A DNA stretch of 6,548 nucleotides, taken from CAJBVG01 sp943360385 (lineage in GTDB: Bacteria; Bacteroidota; Bacteroidia; Sphingobacteriales; Sphingobacteriaceae). Below, piece by piece: positions 1-6,083 of the stretch. The first letter of the stretch is position 1, and the number at the start of each line of letters is the position of its first letter. The translations under genes were made by a program, and so were the position numbers. The stretch covers positions 1 through 6,548 of the forward strand of contig CALRIM020000171.1 of the NCBI GenBank assembly GCA_943360385.1, written 5' to 3'. A model generated the notes under the pieces. It saw only the letters and a list, made by a program, of their open reading frames with translations, was not told the origin of the DNA and ran no database searches.

Positions 1-3000
1 GAACATCATCTGAACTTGCTTGCGATGGAATGTTTCCTTTATACAAGAAACTCAACACATCTTTATTTACAGCCGATACCATTTGTTTAAACAATTCGAA
101 CGATTCGAATTTGTAAATTAACAATGGATCCTTTTGTTCGTAAACTGCATTTTGTACAGATTGCTTTAACTCATCCATCTCACGTAAATGTTCTTTCCAA
201 GCATCGTCTATTAATGCCAAACTCACCGAACGCTCAAATGCTTTCACCAACTCTTTACCTTTTGTTTCATATGCTTTTTTCAAATTCGTAGTAATTTGAA
301 TTTGCTTCATTCCATCGGTAAATGGCACTACAATATTTTCTATTGTTTGTCCTCGAGATTCAAATACATCTTTAATTACAGGCATTGCCGTATCTGCCAT
401 ACGCTCCGATTTACGGGCGTAAAATGCTGAAAGATGATTGTAAATTTTATCAGCAATTGCAGATGGTTTCTCACCCATGAATTCATTTTCTGAAATTTCT
501 ATATCAGTAGAAAATAAACGAATCATTTCTAAACGGAAACCTTCATAATTTTTTTCGTCCTGATATTGTGCGGCAAGTTCCTCACAAAGATCCATCAAAC
601 TATTATCGATATCTACTTCTAATCGTTCACCAAATAGTGCATTGTGTCGTTTAGAATAAATAACCGAACGCTGTGAGTTCATCACATCATCATACTCTAA
701 TAAACGCTTACGAATACCAAAGTTATTTTCCTCTACTTTTTTCTGTGCACGCTCAATAGATTTAGTAATCATTGAATGTTGAATTACTTCGCCTTCTTCT
801 AATCCCATTCTATCCATTAACGATGCAATACGTGCAGAACCGAACATACGCATCAAATCATCTTCTAATGAAACGAAGAATTGCGTAGAACCTGGATCTC
901 CCTGACGACCAGAACGACCACGTAATTGTCTGTCTACACGACGACTCTCATGACGCTCCGTACCAATAATTGCAAGACCACCAGCATCTTTAACACCTGG
1001 GCCTAATTTAATATCCGTACCACGACCAGCCATGTTTGTTGCAATTGTAACTGTTCCAGCCTTACCTGCTTCAGCCACAATATCAGCTTCACGTTGATGT
1101 AATTTTGCGTTCAACACTTGGTGTTTGATACCACGTAACTTCAACATTCTACTCAACAATTCCGAAATTTCTACAGAAGTTGTACCCACTAATACTGGGC
1201 GACCATTGGTAGTTAACTCTACAATTTCTTCAACAACTGCATTGTATTTTTCGCGTTTAGATTTGTAAACTTTATCCTCGCTATCTTTTCTTGAAATTGG
1301 TCTGTTCGTTGGAATTTCAACAACATCTAATTTGTAAATTTCCCAGAATTCACCTGCCTCTGTTGTTGCAGTACCCGTCATACCACAAAGCTTATGGTAC
1401 ATACGGAAATAATTTTGAAGTGTAATAGTTGCATACGTTTGTGTTGCATCTTCTACCTTCACATTTTCTTTTGCTTCTATTGCTTGGTGCAAACCATCCG
1501 AGTAACGACGACCTTCCATAATACGGCCTGTTTGCTCATCAACAATTTTAATTTTACCACCATCAATAATATACTCTACATCTTTTTCAAATAAGGTGTA
1601 GGCTTTTAATAATTGATTCACTGAGTGAATACGTTCCGACTTAATAGAGAAGTCGCGCATCAATTCATCTTTGCGAGCAATTTTTTCTTGATCTGTTAAG
1701 GTTGATTTTTCAATCTCTGCAATTTCAGAACCTACATCTGGAAGCACAAAGAAACCTTGGTCTTCACCAGAAGAAGTAATTAATTCAATTCCTTTTTCAG
1801 TTAATTCAATCGAATTATTTTTTTCATCAATAACAAAAAACAACTCCGCATCTACCTTATGCATTTCGCGTTGTTGATCTTGCATGTATTGATTTTCTGT
1901 TTTCGTTAAAATCTGGCGCATGCCTGTTTCACTCAAAAACTTAATCAATGCTTTACTTTTTGGTAAACCTCTAAATGCACGAAGTAACGCAAGTCCACCA
2001 TCGTCCACTTTATTTTCTCCAATTAATTTTTTTGCATCTAATAAAGCGGTATTAATGAAATTCTTTTGAGCATTTACTAATTTTTCAATGCGTGGTTTTA
2101 AATCGTAAAATTCATGTTCATCTCCACGAGGAATTGGACCTGATATAATTAATGGAGTACGAGCATCATCAATTAAAACTGAATCGACCTCATCCACCAT
2201 TGCATAATGTAATTTGCGTTGCACCAAGTCGTTCGGACTATGTGCCATGTTATCTCTCAAATAATCGAAACCAAATTCATTATTTGTACCAAAAGTAATA
2301 TCAGCTTGGTATGCTTTTCTACGTTCTGGAGAATTCGGTTGATGTTTATCTATACAATCAACGGTAATACCATGGAATTCATACAATGGACCCATCCACT
2401 CACTATCTCTTCGGGCCAAGTAATCATTCACGGTTACAATGTGAACACCTTTTCCAGCTAGTGCATTTAAATAAGCTGGTAGAGTTGCCACCAAAGTTTT
2501 ACCCTCACCAGTTCCCATCTCAGCAATTTTACCACTGTGTAAAACACTACCACCAATTAATTGCACATCATAATGTACCATTTCCCAGGTCATAGGATTT
2601 CCAGCTGCTAACCATGTTCTGTTATGAAAAGCTTTATCGCCCTTAATAACTACATTTTCTTTATGAGCTGCTAATTCTCTATCGGCTTCCGTTGCGGTTA
2701 CTTCAATCGTTTCTATAGTTGAAAAACGACGAGCAGTTTCTTTAACTACTGCAAATGCTTCAGGAAGGATTTCTTTCAAAACCTCCTCAATAAGCTCATT
2801 TTCGCGTTTTCCCAACTTATCGATTGTATCATACAAATCTACTTTATCCGAAATATCCATATCGGGCTCCTGCTCGATACGTGCTTTAATAGCTTCTATT
2901 TCTGAAGAAACTTCCGAAGTATGTGCTTTTATACGTGATTTAAAATCAAGGGTTTTGGCTCTTAATTCATCGTGACTAATTGACTGCAATTTTTCGAATT

Positions 3001-3100
3001 CAGCGCTAATTAGAGCAACAATAGGACCTAATTCTTTTATATCTCTATCTGACTTGCTTCCGAAAACCTTTGATACAAAAGATGAAATGAAATTTGACAT
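1..3100 (-). CDS. secA: SecA preprotein translocase ATPase, C-terminus cut by window edge
   Basis: SecA is the cytosolic and membrane-peripheral motor that pushes unfolded preproteins through SecYEG using ATP. I translated the minus strand from 3100 and read 1033 uninterrupted codons. Motifs seen: Walker A GTGEGKT at residues 196-202 (Lys201), Walker B-type VDEVD at 302-306 followed by SVLIDDARTPLIISG, TNMAGRGTDIKLG at 688-700, the arginine-finger region RGRSGRQGDPGS at 727-738, LEYDDV at 801-806 before the two-helix-finger region, and AWKEHL around Trp968. The start is firm: an in-frame TAA lies at 3109-3107, and MSNFISSFVSKVFGSKSDRD aligns with the usual SecA N-terminus. Walker A sits about 93 residues further in than in E. 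coli SecA because of inserts near residues 58-108 and 127-176, which I associate with Bacteroidota SecA (about 1100 residues). The missing tail would hold the end of the linker and any zinc-binding motif. No frameshift seen. Confidence 0.98.
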   Translation of the reverse strand, partial: MSNFISSFVSKVFGSKSDRDIKELGPIVALISAEFEKLQSISHDELRAKTLDFKSRIKAHTSEVSSEIEAIKARIEQEPDMDISDKVDLYDTIDKLGKRENELIEEVLKEILPEAFAVVKETARRFSTIETIEVTATEADRELAAHKENVVIKGDKAFHNRTWLAAGNPMTWEMVHYDVQLIGGSVLHSGKIAEMGTGEGKTLVATLPAYLNALAGKGVHIVTVNDYLARRDSEWMGPLYEFHGITVDCIDKHQPNSPERRKAYQADITFGTNNEFGFDYLRDNMAHSPNDLVQRKLHYAMVDEVDSVLIDDARTPLIISGPIPRGDEHEFYDLKPRIEKLVNAQKNFINTALLDAKKLIGENKVDDGGLALLRAFRGLPKSKALIKFLSETGMRQILTKTENQYMQDQQREMHKVDAELFFVIDEKNNSIELTEKGIELITSSGEDQGFFVLPDVGSEIAEIEKSTLTDQEKIARKDELMRDFSIKSERIHSVNQLLKAYTLFEKDVEYIIDGGKIKIVDEQTGRIMEGRRYSDGLHQAIEAKENVKVEDATQTYATITLQNYFRMYHKLCGMTGTATTEAGEFWEIYKLDVVEIPTNRPISRKDSEDKVYKSKREKYNAVVEEIVELTTNGRPVLVGTTSVEISELLSRMLKLRGIKHQVLNAKLHQREADIVAEAGKAGTVTIATNMAGRGTDIKLGPGVKDAGGLAIIGTERHESRRVDRQLRGRSGRQGDPGSTQFFVSLEDDLMRMFGSARIASLMDRMGLEEGEVIQHSMITKSIERAQKKVEENNFGIRKRLLEYDDVMNSQRSVIYSKRHNALFGERLEVDIDNSLMDLCEELAAQYQDEKNYEGFRLEMIRLFSTDIEISENEFMGEKPSAIADKIYNHLSAFYARKSERMADTAMPVIKDVFESRGQTIENIVVPFTDGMKQIQITTNLKKAYETKGKELVKAFERSVSLALIDDAWKEHLREMDELKQSVQNAVYEQKDPLLIYKFESFELFKQMVSAVNKDVLSFLYKGNIPSQASSDDV

Positions 3101-3132
3101 GAATCTTTATTTTATTTTGTACTTACCCTTAC

Positions 3133-3159
3133 CAAAAGTCTTGCCAAGCAACGCTTTTG
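3133..3159 (-). promoter_or_regulatory. Possible hairpin in the secA leader
   Basis: The arms CAAAAG and CTTTTG (6 bp) enclose a 2x2 internal loop, then TTGC and GCAA (4 bp) around a three-base loop. It lies 33 bases upstream of the secA start, inside the predicted leader. The stretch 3121-3175 is about 42% G+C, whereas the rest of the spacer (3176-3269) is about 18%, so this patch stands out. There is no T-tract on the secA-reading strand, so it does not look like an intrinsic terminator. Chance formation cannot be excluded. Confidence 0.3.
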
Positions 3160-3177
3160 ACATAATGGCATAAGGAA

Positions 3178-3185
3178 CAAATATA
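3178..3185 (-). promoter_or_regulatory. secA: Candidate -7 element for secA
   Basis: The minus strand reads TATATTTG, an exact match to the Bacteroidota -7 consensus TAnnTTTG. It would place the transcript start near 3171 and give a leader of about 70 bases before the secA ATG. No TTG-type -33 box is visible at the usual distance; that position is occupied by the 16-bp tandem repeat, whose edge touches the -7 element. In such AT-rich DNA the match may be accidental. Confidence 0.35.
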
Positions 3186-3216
3186 TTAGTTAATATGTTA
3201 ATTAGCTAATATGTTA
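3185..3216. repeat. Two-copy 16-bp tandem repeat in the divergent secA/purD spacer
   Basis: Two adjacent 16-base units, ATTAGTTAATATGTTA (3185-3200) and ATTAGCTAATATGTTA (3201-3216), differ by one base. The second copy creates a 10-bp perfect palindrome, ATTAGCTAAT, at 3201-3210. The array lies directly upstream of the secA -7 candidate and about 25 bp upstream of the purD -7 candidate, so it could be a regulator binding site shared by both genes. It could equally be a neutral AT-rich intergenic repeat. Confidence 0.7.
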
Positions 3217-3242
3217 ATGTGTTATTGCTATTTGAAATTAAT

Positions 3243-3250
3243 TAACTTTG
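3243..3250 (+). promoter_or_regulatory. purD: Candidate -7 element for purD
   Basis: TAACTTTG matches the Bacteroidota -7 consensus TAnnTTTG and lies 19 bases before the purD ATG, implying a very short leader of roughly a dozen bases. A TTG at 3225-3227 could serve as the -33 box, but the 15-bp spacing is shorter than usual. The leader contains a run of nine A (3253-3261) and no Shine-Dalgarno sequence, as is common in this phylum. Confidence 0.5.
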
Positions 3251-3269
3251 GCAAAAAAAAAGAATTTCA

Positions 3270-4547
3270 ATGAACATCTTATTATTAGGATCTGGTGGTA
3301 GGGAATCTGCATTTGCTTGGAAATTAAGCCAGAGCAAAGAATGCGAAGCATTATTTATTGCTCCTGGAAATGCAGGAACTTCTGCATATGGCACGAATGT
3401 TCCAATTTCTGTGTTAGATTTTGAGTCTATTAAAGCATTTTGTATTGAAAATGATATAAATATGGTGGTGGTTGGACCAGAAGACCCATTGGTAGCTGGA
3501 ATAGTAGATTTCTTTTCTGAGGATGAGGAAATAGAACACATTGCCGTAATTGGTCCGTCTAAAGAAGGAGCACAACTAGAAGGAAGTAAAGATTACAGCA
3601 AACGTTTTATGCAACGTCATAATATCCCAACGGCCGCATACGAAACATTTACAAAAGAAGAATTAGAAAAGGGCTTGGCCTATTTAGATAATCATACTCT
3701 ACCAATTGTATTAAAAGCCGATGGTTTGGCTGCAGGTAAAGGTGTTTTAATTTGTGAAACTCGCGAAGAAGCTAAAGAAGAATTACGCTTGATGCTTGCT
3801 GAAGCAAAATTTGGTGAAGCAAGTCAACAAGTAGTAGTAGAAGAATTTTTAAGCGGTATAGAACTTTCTGTTTTTGTGTTAAATGATAATTTTCATTACT
3901 TAATTCTCCCTGAAGCAAAAGATTATAAAAGAATTGGTGAAGGCGATACAGGCTTGAATACTGGTGGTATGGGTTCTATCTCACCTGTTCCATTTGCCGA
4001 CGCAACATTTATGCAAAAAGTAGAGGAACGAATTATTATTCCAACGGTAGAAGGATTAGCCTCTGAAGAAATAGATTTTAAAGGATTTATTTTTATTGGG
4101 TTGATGAACGTAAACGGCGAACCTTTTGTGATAGAGTACAATGTTCGTATGGGCGACCCAGAAACAGAAAGTGTAATACCTCGTATTGAGAATGATTTGG
4201 TAGATTTATTTATTGCTGTTGCAGAAAGTAGATTAGCCGAGAAAAAACTTATTATAGATCCTAGACATGCAGCTACCGTAATGCTTGTAGCGGGTGGTTA
4301 TCCAGGTGAATATAAAAAGGGAGATGAAATTACGGCACTAGATAATATCAATCACACTTATGTTTTCCATGCGGGAACTAAAATGGAAAACAATAAAGTT
4401 GTAACCAATGGTGGGCGTGTAATTGCAATTACCAGTTTAGATATTGATAAGCCAGAAGCACTTCGTAGATCAAACGAATATGCTGAACAAATACAATTTA
4501 ATGGAAAATATTTCAGAAGAGATATTGGAAAAGATTTATCAGCTTAA
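3270..4547 (+). CDS. purD: Phosphoribosylamine--glycine ligase (GAR synthetase)
   Basis: This cytosolic enzyme joins glycine to 5-phosphoribosylamine with ATP, giving glycinamide ribonucleotide, the second step of de novo purine synthesis. The 425-residue length is normal for monofunctional PurD. The N-terminal domain opens with MNILLLGSGGRES. The ATP-grasp domain carries KADGLAAGKGV at 149-159, RIGEGDTGLNTGGMG at 221-235, and the metal-binding IEYNVRMGDPETE at 288-300 (Glu289, Asn291). The C-terminal domain ends with the typical YFRRDIGKDL. One oddity is Ser13, where most PurD proteins read GGREHA. The ATG at 3270 starts right at the conserved N-terminus. The gene diverges from secA and is followed after 10 bases by a small membrane-protein gene, so it probably heads a plus-strand transcription unit. 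No other pur gene is in the window. Confidence 0.97.
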   Translation: MNILLLGSGGRESAFAWKLSQSKECEALFIAPGNAGTSAYGTNVPISVLDFESIKAFCIENDINMVVVGPEDPLVAGIVDFFSEDEEIEHIAVIGPSKEGAQLEGSKDYSKRFMQRHNIPTAAYETFTKEELEKGLAYLDNHTLPIVLKADGLAAGKGVLICETREEAKEELRLMLAEAKFGEASQQVVVEEFLSGIELSVFVLNDNFHYLILPEAKDYKRIGEGDTGLNTGGMGSISPVPFADATFMQKVEERIIIPTVEGLASEEIDFKGFIFIGLMNVNGEPFVIEYNVRMGDPETESVIPRIENDLVDLFIAVAESRLAEKKLIIDPRHAATVMLVAGGYPGEYKKGDEITALDNINHTYVFHAGTKMENNKVVTNGGRVIAITSLDIDKPEALRRSNEYAEQIQFNGKYFRRDIGKDLSA

Positions 4548-4557
4548 ATATAAAAAA

Positions 4558-4707
4558 ATGAAACAAGTACTCACTTATTTCTTCCGTAAAAAAGATCCGA
4601 ATAGACCTACTAATTTTAATATTAAGGCTATGCATTTTATTAACAAGGCATCAATATTAATTTTTATTGTTGCATTGGCAATTTATATTATTAGAAAATT
4701 TATGTAA
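4558..4707 (+). CDS. Small single-span membrane protein, 49 residues, function unknown
   Basis: The product has a basic N-terminal segment (YFFRKKDPNRPTNFN, residues 7-21), a helix-compatible linker, and one hydrophobic span at about residues 31-45 (ASILIFIVALAIYII), then a short RKFM tail. The Lys/Arg-rich N-terminus suggests it faces the cytoplasm. I recall short Bacteroidota proteins with a similar FFRKKDPNRPTN signature, possibly DUF6728, but cannot confirm this. I chose the ATG at 4558, 10 bases after the purD stop and preceded by an A-rich run. In-frame ATGs further up at 4501 and 4444 would overlap the conserved purD end and add a charged, unrelated N-terminus. Close spacing suggests co-transcription with purD. 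No function can be assigned. Confidence 0.75.
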   Translation: MKQVLTYFFRKKDPNRPTNFNIKAMHFINKASILIFIVALAIYIIRKFM

Positions 4708-4716
4708 AACCTGAAA

Positions 4717-4750
4717 TACGATATGCGTATTACGTAATACGTATATCGTA
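4717..4750. repeat. 34-bp near-perfect palindrome between the small gene and ridA
   Basis: The dyad is centred between 4733 and 4734. All 17 base pairs match except 4725/4742, a G opposite T. The innermost 14 bp, GTATTACGTAATAC (4727-4740), are a perfect palindrome. As plus-strand RNA it would fold into a 15-bp stem with one G-U wobble and an ACGU loop; in minus-strand RNA the same position would be an A-C mismatch. No T-tract follows, so it is not a standard intrinsic terminator. It could be an mRNA processing or stability element, a protein-binding site, or a REP-like genome repeat. Confidence 0.85.
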
Positions 4751-4756
4751 ATACGT
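4733..4756 (+). repeat. Direct repeat CGTAATACGT, two copies 14 bp apart
   Basis: The exact 10-mer CGTAATACGT occurs at 4733-4742 and 4747-4756. The 9-mer core CGTAATACG also occurs inverted at 4726-4734, so three copies lie within 31 bases. They overlap the 34-bp palindrome and end 20 bases before the ridA start. The arrangement resembles clustered binding sites or an expanded short intergenic repeat. Confidence 0.7.
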
Positions 4757-4775
4757 TGTACCTAATACAATTCAA

Positions 4776-5153
4776 ATGAAAAAAATCATCCAAACAAAAA
4801 ATGCTCCGGCTCCAATTGGGCCGTATAATCAAGCGATAATGACAGGTAATATGTTATTTATCTCTGGACAAATTGCTATTAATCCAGAAAATGATCACTT
4901 ACTCATTGGTGATATTGAAATTGAAACGCATCAAGTAATGAAAAACCTAGCTGCTATTTTAACTGAGGCAGGCATGGATTTTTCTAATGTAATAAAAACA
5001 AGTATTTTCTTATCAGACATGTCGCACTTCGCTAGAGTGAATGAAATTTATCATACTTATTTCGAAGGGAATTATCCTGCCAGAGAAACAGTTGCAGTAC
5101 TTGGGTTACCTAAAAGTGTAAACGTTGAGATTTCTATGATAGCCTCAAAATAA
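4776..5153 (+). CDS. ridA: RidA/YjgF/UK114-family reactive enamine/imine deaminase
   Basis: RidA proteins are small cytosolic trimers that hydrolyse 2-aminoacrylate and related enamines/imines released by PLP enzymes such as threonine and serine dehydratases, protecting other PLP enzymes. The 125-residue length is standard for a single domain. Residues matching the E. coli RidA active site are present: Tyr17 in GPYNQA, Ser30 in FISGQI, Asn89 in RVNEIY, Arg103 in YPARETV (the carboxylate-binding arginine), and Glu118 in VEISMIA. The arginine places it with deaminase-competent RidA rather than arginine-less Rid subfamilies. The ATG at 4776 fits the family N-terminus; no Shine-Dalgarno is seen. 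It follows the palindrome spacer and is one base from the downstream transporter start, so those two are probably translationally coupled. In other bacteria a RidA homologue (yabJ) sits beside the purine regulator purR, which makes the purD neighbourhood plausible. Confidence 0.93.
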   Translation: MKKIIQTKNAPAPIGPYNQAIMTGNMLFISGQIAINPENDHLLIGDIEIETHQVMKNLAAILTEAGMDFSNVIKTSIFLSDMSHFARVNEIYHTYFEGNYPARETVAVLGLPKSVNVEISMIASK

Positions 5154-5154
5154 G

Positions 5155-6072
5155 TTGAACTCCAGAGCAAAATATTTCTTAGCTGGTGCAGCCTCTTCCA
5201 TAATTTGGGGATTCTTTGCAATATCCTTAAGATCAATTAAGGATCATCCTTCTATGCAAATTTTGGTGTTTAGAGTTCTATGTTCATTAGCAATTACAAT
5301 TTTTATATCACTTGTTATTAGAAGAAGTGTTTTCAAAAAAGATGTAGATTATTTAGAGTCGATTGATAAAAAAGAGCGAAATAAATTACTACTTCGTATT
5401 TTATACTCAACACTTTTTGTTACAGCAAATTGGTTCTCCTTTATCTATGTTATAAATCACATTAGCGTTCAAGCAGGAGCATTTGCTTATATGGTTTGCC
5501 CAATAATTACTGCAGTATTTGGATATATTTTTCTAAAAGAAAAACTTAGTCCCATTAAATGGGTATCTATCGCTTTATGTTTTGCTAGTATATTATTTCT
5601 TTCCTTAGGATTTATAAAAGAAGTTTTATATTCTGTGGAAATTGCAGTATTGTATGCTGCTTATTTAATGTTACAAAAACGAATAGTAGGCTTAGATAAA
5701 TTGAATGTATTATTGGTTCAACTTTTAATTTCATCAGTTATTATAATTCCTTTTGCTGGTATTCAACATGTTGCATTTACAACTGATATTAATTTCTGGA
5801 CACAGATACTTGTTATATCTATCTTATTTACCATCATTCCTTTATTTTTAAGTTTGTACGCATTAATAGGAATGCCCTCTTCCACTATGGGAATTCTTAT
5901 ATACTTAAATCCAATTGTTGCTTTTTTTGTTGCTTTCTTTTATTTCCACGAAGAACCAACACTACAAAAAATGATTGCATACTTCATTTTATTAATAGCT
6001 GTATTTTTGTTTAACTACTCTTTTTTAAAAGGAATGTTAGAAGTGAAAGTAAAGGCGAAGTTTATCGATTAA
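5155..6072 (+). CDS. EamA-family (DMT superfamily) transporter, RarD-like
   Basis: This is an inner-membrane permease of the drug/metabolite transporter superfamily; substrate unknown. The 305 residues show about ten hydrophobic segments in two EamA halves. Half one begins with FLAGAASSIIWGFFAISLRS (about 8-27), followed by FRVLCSLAITIFISLVI, then ANWFSFIYVINHISVQAGAF (91-110), the latter recalling the RarD signature of ANW..Y.WAVN. FLKEKLSP (126-133) is the typical half-one end. Half two ends with the matching MGILIYLNPIVAFFVAFFYF (245-264) and HEEPTLQ. The start is TTG: an in-frame TAG lies at 5140-5142, and the next ATG, codon 34, would delete the first helix. It begins one base after the ridA stop, a sign of coupled translation. 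Family members export amino acids or other metabolites, or confer drug tolerance, but nothing here identifies the cargo. Confidence 0.9.
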   Translation: MNSRAKYFLAGAASSIIWGFFAISLRSIKDHPSMQILVFRVLCSLAITIFISLVIRRSVFKKDVDYLESIDKKERNKLLLRILYSTLFVTANWFSFIYVINHISVQAGAFAYMVCPIITAVFGYIFLKEKLSPIKWVSIALCFASILFLSLGFIKEVLYSVEIAVLYAAYLMLQKRIVGLDKLNVLLVQLLISSVIIIPFAGIQHVAFTTDINFWTQILVISILFTIIPLFLSLYALIGMPSSTMGILIYLNPIVAFFVAFFYFHEEPTLQKMIAYFILLIAVFLFNYSFLKGMLEVKVKAKFID

Positions 6073-6083
6073 AAATCTAAACT
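6059..6083. terminator. Weak AT-rich hairpin over the convergent gene ends
   Basis: AGTTTA (6059-6064) pairs with TAAACT (6078-6083). After a two-base bulge, GAT (6067-6069) pairs with ATC (6075-6077) around a five-base loop. The structure is centred on the overlapping stop codons of the transporter and the barrel gene, where a bidirectional terminator would be expected. The stem is weak and no T-tract follows on either strand, so the call is tentative. Confidence 0.25.

Noticed and set aside
1394..2595. Plus-strand ORFs of 66-80 codons inside secA (1394-1594, 2219-2461, 2386-2595)
   Set aside because: They lie antisense to the continuous SecA reading frame, which carries conserved motifs throughout. 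Their translations look like low-complexity antisense and match no family I know.
3242..4141. Minus-strand ORFs within purD (3242-3541 and 3923-4141)
   Set aside because: Both are antisense to conserved PurD coding sequence, and their peptides show no recognisable domain.
4444..4557. Upstream starts (ATG at 4444 or 4501) for the small membrane protein
   Set aside because: They would be read out of frame through the conserved PurD C-terminus. The ATG at 4558, just past the purD stop, gives a compact protein with its basic motif at the N-terminus.
4717..4775. Intrinsic terminator before ridA
   Set aside because: The hairpin is strong, but its stem is AT-rich and no T-tract follows on the plus strand, so a standard terminator is not supported.
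4708..4775. A separate promoter for ridA
   Set aside because: I found no TAnnTTTG match at a sensible distance. The nearest candidate, TACGTTGT at 4752-4759, departs from the consensus.
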